Shown: positions 24,425 through 33,047 of the stretch, one piece after another | Layout of the letters: the number at the start of each line of letters is the position of its first letter | How positions within the stretch are numbered: position 1 is the stretch's first letter | NCBI GenBank assembly: GCA_031382215.1 | Contig: JANMYQ010000361.1 | Location: 1 to 64,000 of the forward strand | Source of the DNA: LGRD01 sp031382215 | GTDB taxonomy: Bacteria > Pseudomonadota > Gammaproteobacteria > Burkholderiales > Burkholderiaceae_C | Length of the DNA stretch: 64,000 nucleotides | Direction of reading: 5' to 3' | Notes under the pieces: model-generated | Database searches by the model: none | What the model was told of the DNA's origin: nothing | What the model saw: only the letters and a program-made list of their open reading frames with translations | Position numbers and translations under genes: made by a program

Positions 24425-25873
24425 ATGGTTTCCCGACGCAATTTTCTGGGCGGCGCAGGTGCAGCAACCGCAGCCGCAACCGCAGCCGTTACGGCGGCAG
24501 TGACGGCCGCCACCGTCAGCAAGGTGGCGATGGCGGCGCTGCCCGAGCCCGTGATCCAGACCAAGCCCGACACCATGCCGCCGTTGGTGCCGAACACCGG
24601 GCGGCCCTACAACCCCGTCGTCACGCTCAACGGCTGGACCCTGCCCTGGCGCATGAACAAGGGCGTGAAGGAGTTTCACCTCGTCGCCGAGCCGGTGGTG
24701 CGCGAGATGAGCCCCGGCTTCAAGGCGCACTTGTGGGGCTACAACGGCCAGAGCCCGGGGCCGACGATCGAGGTGGTGGAAGGCGATCGGGTGCGCATCT
24801 TCGTCACCAACAAACTCGGCGAACTCACCAGCGTTCACTGGCACGGCCAGCGCCTGCCCAACGGCATGGACGGTGTGACGGGGCTGACCCAGCCCGGCAT
24901 CGCGCCCGGCAAGACTTACGTTTACGAGTTCGTCGCGCGCCGCCCCGGCACCTTCATGTACCACCCGCATGCCGATGAGATGGTGCAGATGGCGATGGGG
25001 ATGATGGGCTTCTGGATCACCCATCCGAAGGCGAAGCACCCGCTGATCGACGAAGTCGACCGCGACTTCTGCTTCCTGCTCAACGCCTATGACATCGAGC
25101 CTGGCAGCGCCACGCCGAAGATCATGACGATGCTGGACTTCAACCTGTGGAGCTGGAACAGCCGCATCTTCCCGGGCATCGACCCGCTGGTGGTGCGGCA
25201 CATGGACAAGGTGCGCCTTCGTGTGGGCAACCTGACGATGACCAACCACCCGATCCACCTCCACGGGCACGAGTTCCTGATCACCGGCACCGATGGCGGG
25301 CCGACGCCGAAGAGCGCGCGCCAGTACGAGGTGACGGCCGACATCGCGGTGGGCCAGATGCGGCAGATGGACTTCCTTGCCGACGAAGAGGGTGACTGGG
25401 CCTTCCACTGCCACAAGAGCCACCACACGATGAACGCGATGGGCCACGACGTGCCGACCATGATCGGCGTGGATCACCGAGGCGTGGCGCGGCAAATCAC
25501 GAAGCTCATCCCCGACTACATGGTGATGGGCGAGCGCGGCATGAAGGACATGACCGAAATGGAGATGCCGCTGCCCGACAACACCGCCGCGATGATGACC
25601 GGCACCGGCCCGTTCGGCGCCGTCGGCATGGGTGGCATGTTCAGCATGGTGAAGGTGCGCAAGGACCAGAAGCGCGGCGACTACAGCGACCCGGGCTGGT
25701 ACCGGCACCCGCCGGGCACGGTGGCGTACGAGTTCACGGGTGCCTTGCCGGACCCGGCGCGCTTCAAGGCCGACGCGAGCCCAGGGCCCGGCTCCATGCG
25801 GCCGATGGCCAAGCCAGCCCAGGACGTCGAGGTGAAGGTGCGCAAGCCCGCAGGTGGCCACTCGGGCCACTGA
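24425..25873 (+). CDS. Tat-exported multicopper oxidase, two-domain-like spacing
   Basis: This predicted cuprous oxidase detoxifies Cu(I) in the periplasm. The protein has 482 residues. A twin-arginine signal SRRNFLGG is at residues 3-10. Copper sites follow in order: HWHG (138), HPH (180), HPIHLHGH (275) and HCHKSHHTM (328). All four fall within about 200 residues, the spacing seen in two-domain small laccases rather than three-domain CopA or CueO. A Met/Gly-rich tail follows to residue 482 and may bind copper. It sits between the TolC lipoprotein and a cupredoxin gene. Substrate is inferred. Confidence 0.9.
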   Translation: MVSRRNFLGGAGAATAAATAAVTAAVTAATVSKVAMAALPEPVIQTKPDTMPPLVPNTGRPYNPVVTLNGWTLPWRMNKGVKEFHLVAEPVVREMSPGFKAHLWGYNGQSPGPTIEVVEGDRVRIFVTNKLGELTSVHWHGQRLPNGMDGVTGLTQPGIAPGKTYVYEFVARRPGTFMYHPHADEMVQMAMGMMGFWITHPKAKHPLIDEVDRDFCFLLNAYDIEPGSATPKIMTMLDFNLWSWNSRIFPGIDPLVVRHMDKVRLRVGNLTMTNHPIHLHGHEFLITGTDGGPTPKSARQYEVTADIAVGQMRQMDFLADEEGDWAFHCHKSHHTMNAMGHDVPTMIGVDHRGVARQITKLIPDYMVMGERGMKDMTEMEMPLPDNTAAMMTGTGPFGAVGMGGMFSMVKVRKDQKRGDYSDPGWYRHPPGTVAYEFTGALPDPARFKADASPGPGSMRPMAKPAQDVEVKVRKPAGGHSGH

Positions 25874-25903
25874 ATCCGGTCGTCACAACCCAAGGAGAAT
25901 CAC

Positions 25904-26440
25904 ATGAATGAACAAATCGCGACCCCGCTCGCACGCCGTTCCGTCCTCCGGCGCATGGCGGCGGCCGCCGCTGCGACGCTGCCTCTGCTGGCCCCCACAA
26001 CGCATGCGCACACCGACAAGCCGCACGCGCCCAAGACCGGCCCTGTGTTCAAGGAACAGAAGGACTGGGGCATTGCCGGCGATGCGAACAAGGCCAGGCG
26101 CAGCATCGAGGTTCGCATGGCCGACAACATGCGCTTCACGCCCGGGCGCATCGAGGTGCGGCAAGGCGAAACGGTGAAGTTCGTGGTCCGCAATACGGGC
26201 AAGGTGATGCACGAGTTCGTCATCGGCACCGAGGCCGAGAACGCCCAGCACGCCGAGCTGATGGTGAAGTTCCCGACCATGGAACACGACGAGCCCTACA
26301 TGGCGCATGTGCCGCCGGGCAAGACCGGCGAGATCGTCTGGACCTTCAACCGCGCCGGCCAGTTCGAGTTCGCCTGCCTGATCGCCGGCCACTACCAGGC
26401 CGGCATGGTCGGCACGATCATGGTCGCGGGCAAGGCGTGA
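25904..26440 (+). CDS. CopI-like periplasmic cupredoxin
   Basis: This small cupredoxin (178 residues) has a signal peptide with RRSVLRRM near the N-terminus, possibly Tat-type. The cupredoxin fold includes RFTPGRIEVRQGETVKFVVR and ends with copper-ligand motifs VMHEFVIG and FACLIAGHYQAGM (Cys, His, Met). CopI of Rubrivivax gelatinosus is a periplasmic copper-tolerance protein of this kind. An AAGGAG site precedes the ATG. It follows the multicopper oxidase by 30 bp and overlaps nothing. The CopI name is by resemblance. Confidence 0.88.
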   Translation: MNEQIATPLARRSVLRRMAAAAAATLPLLAPTTHAHTDKPHAPKTGPVFKEQKDWGIAGDANKARRSIEVRMADNMRFTPGRIEVRQGETVKFVVRNTGKVMHEFVIGTEAENAQHAELMVKFPTMEHDEPYMAHVPPGKTGEIVWTFNRAGQFEFACLIAGHYQAGMVGTIMVAGKA

Positions 26441-26478
26441 AGCATCTTCGGCAGCCACTTCAATCCAAAGGAACACTC

Positions 26479-26847
26479 ATGAACCACCAACAACGCTTCT
26501 TCCGCCGCGCCACGGGCCGGGCGCTTGTGCTTGCTTTTGCGCTTTCAGCCGCGGCCGTGTTGCCGTCCTGGGCCGCAGGTGACCCAAGCGCAAAGGGCAC
26601 GCTGATCGCGCAGGCCCCCAGCGCCGAGATGATCGACGGCGAGGTGCGCAAGGTGGACAAGGAGGATGGCAAGCTGACCCTCAAGCACGCCGACATCAAG
26701 AGCCTGGACATGCCGGCGATGACGATGGTGTTCGTCGTCAAGGACAAGGCGATGCTCGACAAGCTGAAGGCCGGCGACAAGATCAAGTTCAAGGCCATCA
26801 ACGACGGGGGCAAGCTCACCGTCACCGAAATGCAGATGGCGCAGTAG
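26479..26847 (+). CDS. CusF-like periplasmic copper-binding protein
   Basis: The protein has 122 residues with a signal peptide ending near PSWAAG. The CusF-type beta barrel spans about residues 55-122: GEVRKVDKEDGKLTLKHADI, then LDMPAMTMVFVVKD. The Met-rich MPAMTM segment is where CusF binds Cu(I) or Ag(I), and the barrel ends VTEMQMAQ. CusF usually hands metal to CusCBA, which is encoded 7 kb away in this same block. An AAGGAA site precedes ATG 26479. Confidence 0.92.
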   Translation: MNHQQRFFRRATGRALVLAFALSAAAVLPSWAAGDPSAKGTLIAQAPSAEMIDGEVRKVDKEDGKLTLKHADIKSLDMPAMTMVFVVKDKAMLDKLKAGDKIKFKAINDGGKLTVTEMQMAQ

Positions 26848-26917
26848 ATTGCGCTGGGCCCGGCCGATTGACGATCCAGACGACCACCGCTTTAACGCAC
26901 CCAACTTACTCAGTGCC

Positions 26918-27304
26918 ATGAACCTCAAAACCACCCGGGCCTGCATGGCACTGGCCGCCGCTACGCTTTGTGGCGGAGCACTTGCCGCCGGCCCCATCGT
27001 GGACATCGCCTGGTCACCCGACGGCCGCTTTGCCCACAAGGCGCAGATCGCAGCCGGCAAGTTCGTCGAGGTCTGCGGCAAGCTGGCGGCAGGCGACGGC
27101 GTGCGCTGGGGCTTCACGGCCGGCGCGCCGGTGGACTTCAACATCCACTACCACGTCGGCAAGGAGGCGGTGTTTCCGGTCAAGCAGGCGCAGGTTGCCG
27201 CTGGCAGCGACACGCTGAAGGTCGAGGTGGCGCAAGACTACTGCTGGATGTGGACGAACAAGGGCAGTGCCCCGGCGAGCTTGACGGTCGACCTGGCGCG
27301 CTGA
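26918..27304 (+). CDS. Small secreted protein with GOLD-like segment, function unknown
   Basis: The protein has 128 residues with a signal peptide ending near GGALAAG. The mature part has VRWGFTAGAPVDFNIHYHVG followed by a Cys/Trp-rich end, VAQDYCWMWTNKG. This pattern recalls emp24/GOLD-like domains and also occurs as a hypothetical protein beside copper genes in related bacteria. Two Cys residues (EVCGKL and DYCWMW) could pair or bind metal. It is the last plus-strand gene before the convergent cueR. Confidence 0.75.
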   Translation: MNLKTTRACMALAAATLCGGALAAGPIVDIAWSPDGRFAHKAQIAAGKFVEVCGKLAAGDGVRWGFTAGAPVDFNIHYHVGKEAVFPVKQAQVAAGSDTLKVEVAQDYCWMWTNKGSAPASLTVDLAR

Positions 27305-27332
27305 GTGCGTTGGCCGCGGCCAGCGCCGTGAA

Positions 27333-27812
27333 TCAGGTCGCCCGGCGCCGCGCCCGCCCCGGCTGGAGCCCGGCGGTCTTGCCGAGCGGGTGATGTGCCA
27401 CAGCCGCCGGCGCAGCCCCCTCGTGGGCGAGCGAGTCGATGATCGGGCAGTCGGGCCGGTCGTCGCCATGGCAGCAGTGCACCAGGTGTTCGAGCGTGGC
27501 CTTCATCGAGTGCAGATCCTTCAGCTTCTCGTCGAGTTCTTCGATGTGCGCCTGCGCCAGCGCACGCACCTGCCGGCTCGGCCGCTTGCGGTCCTGCCAC
27601 AGGCCCAGCAACTCGCGAATCTGTTCGATGGAAAAGCCCAGGTCGCGCGATTGGCGGATGAAGCGCAAGGTGCTGACTTCCTTGGCGGTGTACTGCCGAT
27701 AGCCCGACTCGGTGCGTGCTGCCTCCGGGAAGAGGCCGACGCTCTCGTAGTGGCGAATCATCTTTGCCGACACGCCCGAGGCCTTCGCGGCTTCGCCGAT
27801 GTTCATGCTCAT
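27333..27812 (-). CDS. cueR: CueR-type copper-responsive regulator (MerR family)
   Basis: This MerR-family activator is likely to switch on copA and copZ in response to Cu(I). The protein has 159 residues. ATG 27812 overlaps the copA stop as ATGA and has GGGAG 7 bases upstream. The winged helix starts NIGEAAKASGVSAKMIRHYE, and dimer helix and metal loop end CCHGDDRPDCPIID. The Cys pair spacing CCxGDxxPDC fits the copper/silver/gold CueR group, not MerR or ZntR. The tail after about residue 135 is longer than in E. coli CueR and Arg/Ala-rich. Confidence 0.93.
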   Translation of the reverse strand: MSMNIGEAAKASGVSAKMIRHYESVGLFPEAARTESGYRQYTAKEVSTLRFIRQSRDLGFSIEQIRELLGLWQDRKRPSRQVRALAQAHIEELDEKLKDLHSMKATLEHLVHCCHGDDRPDCPIIDSLAHEGAAPAAVAHHPLGKTAGLQPGRARRRAT

Positions 27813-30073
27813 TTCTGCGCTCCCGAACTTGACACGGGCCGAGGCTGCTGGCTCGACGGCGGCTCCGCCGCACGCCCGTCGGCGACACCGCGCCAGCGCC
27901 GCAAGCTCAGCGCATTGAGCACCACGCTGACGCTGCTGAAGGCCATCGCGGCCCCGGCGATGACCGGGTTCAGCAGGCCCAGCGCCGCCAGCGGGATGCC
28001 CAGCACGTTGTAGCCGAAGGCCCAGAAAAGGCCCTGCTTGATCTTCGAGTAGGTTCGGCGCGAAATGTCGAGCGAGTCGGCCACCAGCCGCGGGTCGCCG
28101 CGCATCAGCGTGATGCCGGCGGTCTCTGTCGCCACGTCGGCACCGCCCGCCATCGCGTACGACACCGACGCTGCGGCCAGCGCCGGCCCGTCGTTCAGGC
28201 CGTCGCCGACGAAGGCCACCACCTCGCCGGCGTCGCGCAGTTCCTTGACGATGGCCGCCTTGTCGCCCGGCAGCACCTGGGCACGCACATCTGTGATGCC
28301 CAGCTCCCTGGCGGCGGCTTCGGCAGCACCTCGGTTGTCGCCGGTCAGCATCACGGTCCGGATGCCGAGCTGATGCAGCCGCGACACTGCCTCCGCTGCG
28401 GTGGGCTTGAGCGTGTCGCCGAAGGCCAGCAGGCCCAGCAAGCGCTGTTGGCCGGCATCGGACTGGGCCAGCCACGACACGGTTCTGCCCTGCCGCTCCA
28501 GCCCTTGCGCTTCAGCGAGCAAACCTCCTTCTTCGAGGCCCAGCTCCCGCAGCATGCGCGTGCTGCCCAGGGCCAGCGTCTGGCCGCCCACCACGCCCTG
28601 CACGCCACGCCCTGGCAGAGCCAGGGCGTCGTGCACCTCGGGCACCGGCAGGCGCTCATGCCGGACCTGCTCCATCACGGCCAGCGCCAGCGGGTGGCTG
28701 CTCGAACTCTGCAGCGCGGCGGCCAGGCGCAGCACGTCGTCGCGGGTCGCGCCCACCGCGGCCACCACCGCGGCGAGCGACGGCTTGCCTTCGGTGAGCG
28801 TGCCGGTCTTGTCGAACGCGACCACGGTGACGGCATGCGCCACCTCCAGCGCCTCGGCGTCCTTGATGAGAATGCCGTGGCGCGCCGCGACGCCGGTGCC
28901 CGCCATGATGGCCGTCGGCGTCGCCAGCCCGAGCGCGCAGGGGCAGGCGATGACCAGCACCGCCACGGCGTTGATGAGCGCCCGCTCCCAATCGCCCGTG
29001 AAGCCGAACCAGGCCCCGAAGGTCAGCAGCGCGACGCCCAGCACCACCGGCACGAACACCGCGCTCACGCGGTCGACGATGCGCTGGATCGGCGCCTTCG
29101 CCGCCTGCGCCGATTCGACCATGCGGATGATGCGGGCCAGCGTTGTCTCGGCGCCGATGGCGGTGGTGCGCACGGTCAGCGCGCCTTCGGCGTTGATGGC
29201 GCCGCCGGTCACCTTGTCGCCGACGCCCTTGGCCACCGGCAGGCTCTCGCCGGTGACGAGCGATTCGTCGATGTGGCTGCGGCCTTCGACGATGTCGCCA
29301 TCGACGGCAACGCGGTCACCGGGGCGCACGATGACGAGGTCTCCGACCGTCACTTGTTCGACCGGAATGTCCAGCTCTGCATCACCGCGGCGCACGCGGG
29401 CGGTGGTCGGCCGCAGTTCGTTCAGCGCCCGGATGGCCTCGGTGGTCTGCCGCTTCGCGCGCTGTTCGAGCCATTTGCCCAGCAGCACCAGCGTGATGAC
29501 GGCCGCAGAGGCTTCGAAGTAAAGGTGCGGCATGCCATGCGCGGCATGTTTGAAGAGCAGGTAGACCGAAAGGCCGTAGGCCGCCGAGGTGCCCAACGCC
29601 ACCAGCAGATCCATGTTGCCGGTCTTGGCGAGCACGGCCTTCCAGCCGGCACGGTAAAAGCGCCCGCCGAGCCAGAACTGCACGGGGGTCGCCAGGGCCA
29701 GTTGCAGCCAGCCGTCCAGCATCCAGTGAATGCCGAAGAGCTGCAGCAGCATCGGCAGGACCAGGGGCAGCGTCAAGGCGCCGCTCACCGCAACGGGCCA
29801 CCAGGCCGCAAGCAGAGGCGCCGATGGCGGCGTCGCATCCTGGGCCTCCCTCGCGGCGTAGCCGGCCTTCTCGATGGCGGCCTTCAAGGCCGAGGCGGGC
29901 ACGGTCGACGGCGCCAGGATGTTCGCTTTCTCGGTCGCCAGATTGACCGAGGCGCTGGAGACGCCGGGCACCTTGAGCAGCGCCTTCTCGACCCGGGCCA
30001 CACACGAGGCGCAGGTCATGCCGTCGATCAGCAACGTGGTCTTGGTGTCGGACAGTACATCGGCGGTGTTCAT
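27809..30073 (-). CDS. copA: Copper-exporting P1B-type ATPase CopA
   Basis: CopA pumps Cu(I) from the cytoplasm to the periplasm. The ATG at 30073 gives 754 residues and lies 32 bp downstream of the -10 of a MerR-type promoter; starts further upstream fall in that promoter. The N-terminal HMA domain has GMTCASC at 18-24. Eight transmembrane helices follow, with the CPC transport motif at about 377-379. The phosphorylated Asp is at about 421 (DKTGTLTEGK), and GDGLNDGPAL marks the hinge. There is one HMA domain only. It is cotranscribed with cueR. Confidence 0.95.
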   Translation of the reverse strand: MNTADVLSDTKTTLLIDGMTCASCVARVEKALLKVPGVSSASVNLATEKANILAPSTVPASALKAAIEKAGYAAREAQDATPPSAPLLAAWWPVAVSGALTLPLVLPMLLQLFGIHWMLDGWLQLALATPVQFWLGGRFYRAGWKAVLAKTGNMDLLVALGTSAAYGLSVYLLFKHAAHGMPHLYFEASAAVITLVLLGKWLEQRAKRQTTEAIRALNELRPTTARVRRGDAELDIPVEQVTVGDLVIVRPGDRVAVDGDIVEGRSHIDESLVTGESLPVAKGVGDKVTGGAINAEGALTVRTTAIGAETTLARIIRMVESAQAAKAPIQRIVDRVSAVFVPVVLGVALLTFGAWFGFTGDWERALINAVAVLVIACPCALGLATPTAIMAGTGVAARHGILIKDAEALEVAHAVTVVAFDKTGTLTEGKPSLAAVVAAVGATRDDVLRLAAALQSSSSHPLALAVMEQVRHERLPVPEVHDALALPGRGVQGVVGGQTLALGSTRMLRELGLEEGGLLAEAQGLERQGRTVSWLAQSDAGQQRLLGLLAFGDTLKPTAAEAVSRLHQLGIRTVMLTGDNRGAAEAAARELGITDVRAQVLPGDKAAIVKELRDAGEVVAFVGDGLNDGPALAAASVSYAMAGGADVATETAGITLMRGDPRLVADSLDISRRTYSKIKQGLFWAFGYNVLGIPLAALGLLNPVIAGAAMAFSSVSVVLNALSLRRWRGVADGRAAEPPSSQQPRPVSSSGAQK

Positions 30074-30104
30074 GGAGGCCTCGGGAGATTGTTCGATGTT
30101 GCGC

Positions 30105-30135
30105 ATCGTCAAGGTTCTAACGATGGCAAGGTCAA
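30105..30135 (-). promoter_or_regulatory. Probable CueR-controlled promoter of copA-cueR
   Basis: On the minus strand, a -35 TTGACC (30135-30130) and a -10 GACGAT (30110-30105) are separated by 19 bp, the overlong spacer used by MerR-family activators. The left operator half reads CCTTGCC; the right half is poorly matched. Inferred, not tested. Confidence 0.5.
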
Positions 30136-30186
30136 GCACTGCCAGCGAATCTGCCTGTAGCCATTGTGGGCTTCCGGAAAGCCGGC

Positions 30187-30217
30187 TTGACATTCCAACA
30201 GTGGGAGAGTGGACAGT
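30187..30217 (+). promoter_or_regulatory. Probable CueR-controlled promoter of copZ
   Basis: A -35 TTGACA (30187-30192) and -10 GACAGT (30212-30217) flank a 19-bp spacer holding an imperfect dyad of TTCCA and TGGGA. The geometry matches MerR-family promoters. It lies back to back with the copA promoter and 30 bp upstream of the copZ start. Confidence 0.45.
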
Positions 30218-30246
30218 TGCCAATCAATCACCGACCGGAGCAAACA

Positions 30247-30507
30247 ATGATTGCCTTTGAAGTCAACGACATGACCTGCGGCCACTGCGTCAGCACCCTC
30301 ACCCAGGCGCTGAAGGCCGCCGACAAGGACGCCAAGGTGCAGATCGACCTGGCCACGCACCGGGTGCAGGTGGAGCCTGTATCGGCCGACGCCGAGGCAC
30401 TGGCGCAAGCCATCAAGGACGCTGGCTACACGCCGGTGCCGGTCGCAGCGGCGGCCGGTGAAGTGGCGGCGCAGAAGCGGGGGTCGTGCTGCGGCCAGTG
30501 CCAGTGA
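30247..30507 (+). CDS. copZ: Copper chaperone CopZ (HMA domain) with Cys-rich tail
   Basis: CopZ carries Cu(I) to CopA. The protein has 86 residues. The HMA fold starts MIAFEVNDMTCGHCVSTLTQ with the metal motif MTCGHC. The last residues, RGSCCGQCQ, add three further Cys not found in short CopZ proteins. The ATG at 30247 is preceded by GGAG. It is divergent from copA, so the chaperone and pump genes share the control region. Confidence 0.92.
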   Translation: MIAFEVNDMTCGHCVSTLTQALKAADKDAKVQIDLATHRVQVEPVSADAEALAQAIKDAGYTPVPVAAAAGEVAAQKRGSCCGQCQ

Positions 30508-30537
30508 TGGCGTTGGAACCAGCTGTGGAAGTGCCGG

Positions 30538-30579
30538 CCCGACGCTGCGGGCGTCGGGATCCCGTCGTCAACTGACGGG
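30538..30579 (+). terminator. Two successive hairpins downstream of copZ
   Basis: The first hairpin is CCCGACGC, loop TGCGG, GCGTCGGG (30538-30558). The second is CCCGTC, loop of 7, GACGGG (30561-30579). No T-run follows. They lie in the 163-bp gap before the second P-type ATPase and could terminate or attenuate copZ transcripts. Confidence 0.5.
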
Positions 30580-30670
30580 CGCATGCGGCATTTCTTTGAT
30601 GCCGGTCAATCGCACGGGCGCTCCCGAAGCCAAGCTCTGAATGATGCGTGCCACGACGAAGGAGCCCTTC

Positions 30671-32908
30671 ATGAACCACTCTGTCAAGCACGCAGGGCAC
30701 GACGAGGCCCATGAGCCTGGCCACCATCACCATGGTGCTCCGCTCGAGCCCAGCCAGGGCGCACTGGGCGCAGCGGGTGAAGCGGGTGAAGCGCCGCCCG
30801 TTGGCACGATCTACACCTGCCCGATGCACCCCGAGGTGCGGCAGGACCACCCCGGCAACTGCCCCAAGTGCGGCATGACGTTGGAGCCAGTGCTGCCAAC
30901 GCTCGACGAAGACGAGAACCCTGAGCTGGCCGACTTCCAGCGGCGCTTCTGGTGGACCTTGCCGCTGACGGCGGTAGTCACGCTGCTGGCCATGCTCGGG
31001 CATCGCCTGCAGTGGTTCGGCATGGGCATGCAGAGCTGGGTCGAGCTCGCGCTGTCCGTGCCCATCGTGCTGTGGGCGGGCTGGCCATTTTTCATGCGCG
31101 GGGTGCAATCGATTCGCCTGCGCAGCCCGAACATGTGGACGCTGATCGGGCTGGGCACCGGAGCGGCCTTTGCCTACAGCGTCGCGGCCACGGTGGTGCC
31201 GAATGTCTTCCCGGCCTCGTTCCAGGCCATGGGCCGGGTGGCGGTGTACTTCGAGGCGGCAGCGGTCATCATCTCGTTGACGCTGCTGGGCCAGATTCTG
31301 GAACTCAAGGCCCGGTCGCAGACCTCGGCGGCGATCAAGTCGCTGCTGGGCCTGGCGCCCAAGACCGCACGCCGCATTGCCGCCGATGGCAGCGAGGAAG
31401 ACGTGCCGCTCACCCACGTTCACGTCGGCGATCTGCTGCGCGTGCGCCCCGGCGAGAAGGTGCCGGTCGACGGCGTGGTGACGGACGGCTTGAGCGCGGT
31501 CGACGAGTCGATGTTGACCGGCGAGCCGCTGCCCGTGAGCAAGCGCGCCGGCGACAAGCTGATCGGCGCCACGCTGAACACCAGCGGGGCGCTGGTGATG
31601 CGCTCGGAACGTGTCGGCGCACAGACCATGCTGTCGCAGATCGTGCAGATGGTGGCCCAGGCACAGCGCTCGAAGGCGCCGATGCAGCGCATGGCCGACC
31701 AGGTGGCCGGCTGGTTCGTGATGGCCGTGGTGGCCACCGCCGTGCTGACCTTCTTCGTCTGGGGCGTCTTCGGCCCCGAGCCGAGCTGGGTCTACGGGCT
31801 GATCAACGCGGTTGCCGTGTTGATCATCGCCTGCCCGTGTGCGCTGGGGCTGGCCACGCCCATGTCGATCATGGTCGCCACCGGGCGTGCCGCGACGCAG
31901 GGGATTCTGTTCCGCGACGCAGCGGCGATCGAGCACTTCCGCAAGGTCGACACACTGATCGTCGACAAGACCGGCACGCTGACCGAAGGCAAGCCCAGCT
32001 TCGAGCGCGCCGTGCCGGCACCGGGCTTCACCGCGCAGGAGGTGCTGCGCCTGGCAGCCAGCCTGGACCAGGGCAGCGAGCATCCTCTGGCCGACGCCAT
32101 CGTCCGCGCGGCGCGCGAGCAGGGGCTGGCGCTCGACAAGGCCGACGGCTTCGAGTCGGGTTCCGGCATCGGTGTTCGTGGTCGGGTGGGCGGGCGCCAG
32201 CTCGCACTCGGCAACACGGCGCTGATGGAGCAACTGGGCGTTGACGTGTCGAGCCTGTTGCCGCAGGCCGAAGAACTGCGCAGCACCGGCGCCAGCGTGA
32301 TGTTCCTCGCCGCGGATGGAATGCCGATCGGCTTGCTGGCGGTCTCCGACCCCGTCAAGGCGAGCACGCCGGAGGCGCTCACCACGCTGCGGGCCGAAGG
32401 GCTGCGCGTCGTGATGGCCACCGGCGACGGCCTCACCACGGCGCGCTCCGTCGCCGCGCGCTTGGGCATCGATGAAGTGCACGGCGAGGTGAAGCCAGCC
32501 GACAAGCTGGCGCTGGTGCGGCGGCTGCAGGCCGAGGGCCGCGTGGTCGCCATGGCAGGCGATGGCATCAACGACGCACCGGCGCTGGCCCAGGCGAATG
32601 TCGGCATCGCCATGGGCACGGGGACCGACGTGGCCATGAACAGCGCGCAGGTCACCCTCGTCAAGGGCGATCTGCGCGGTATTGCTGCCGCCCGGGCCTT
32701 GTCGGTGCAGACGGTCGCCAACATGAAGCAGAACCTCGGCTTCGCCTTTGTCTACAACGCGCTCGGCGTGCCGCTGGCGGCAGGGCTGCTGTATCCGTTC
32801 ACCGGCTGGCTGCTCTCGCCGATGATCGCCGCGCTGGCGATGAGCCTGAGCTCGGCATCGGTGATCACGAACGCCCTGCGGCTGCGCAGGGCGAGGGCGA
32901 GGGCGTGA
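30671..32908 (+). CDS. Second P1B-type copper/silver ATPase with N-terminal metal-binding (HMBD) domain
   Basis: This heavy-metal P-type ATPase has 745 residues. Its N-terminus is His-rich (GHHHHG), followed by a heavy-metal-binding domain, IYTCPMHPEVRQDHPGNC then PKCGMTLEP (about 46-73), in place of an HMA domain. This layout is found in SilP, CopF and related CopB-like pumps. CPC is at 388-390, the phosphorylated Asp at about 432 (DKTGTLTEGK), and GDGINDAPAL is intact. The ATG at 30671 has GGAG 8 bases upstream. It complements CopA; Cu versus Ag specificity cannot be told. Confidence 0.92.
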   Translation: MNHSVKHAGHDEAHEPGHHHHGAPLEPSQGALGAAGEAGEAPPVGTIYTCPMHPEVRQDHPGNCPKCGMTLEPVLPTLDEDENPELADFQRRFWWTLPLTAVVTLLAMLGHRLQWFGMGMQSWVELALSVPIVLWAGWPFFMRGVQSIRLRSPNMWTLIGLGTGAAFAYSVAATVVPNVFPASFQAMGRVAVYFEAAAVIISLTLLGQILELKARSQTSAAIKSLLGLAPKTARRIAADGSEEDVPLTHVHVGDLLRVRPGEKVPVDGVVTDGLSAVDESMLTGEPLPVSKRAGDKLIGATLNTSGALVMRSERVGAQTMLSQIVQMVAQAQRSKAPMQRMADQVAGWFVMAVVATAVLTFFVWGVFGPEPSWVYGLINAVAVLIIACPCALGLATPMSIMVATGRAATQGILFRDAAAIEHFRKVDTLIVDKTGTLTEGKPSFERAVPAPGFTAQEVLRLAASLDQGSEHPLADAIVRAAREQGLALDKADGFESGSGIGVRGRVGGRQLALGNTALMEQLGVDVSSLLPQAEELRSTGASVMFLAADGMPIGLLAVSDPVKASTPEALTTLRAEGLRVVMATGDGLTTARSVAARLGIDEVHGEVKPADKLALVRRLQAEGRVVAMAGDGINDAPALAQANVGIAMGTGTDVAMNSAQVTLVKGDLRGIAAARALSVQTVANMKQNLGFAFVYNALGVPLAAGLLYPFTGWLLSPMIAALAMSLSSASVITNALRLRRARARA

Positions 32909-33047
32909 GCCGGTGCCGTCACGGTTGCCACCGCCCTAGAATGCAGCCGCAAATGCGACGCACGATGACCTTCCAGCAAGCCACGATCTCCGCCTGTGCC
33001 GAAGGGCACGGTGCCGCGTTGTCGCGCCGGCGGTGGAGTGCGTTTCG

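Noticed and set aside
22706..25870. Very long minus-strand open frame (over 1000 codons) across the TolC and oxidase genes
   Set aside because: Antisense artefact of GC-rich codon usage; it is His/Val/Arg-rich without any domain, while the plus strand encodes motif-bearing proteins.
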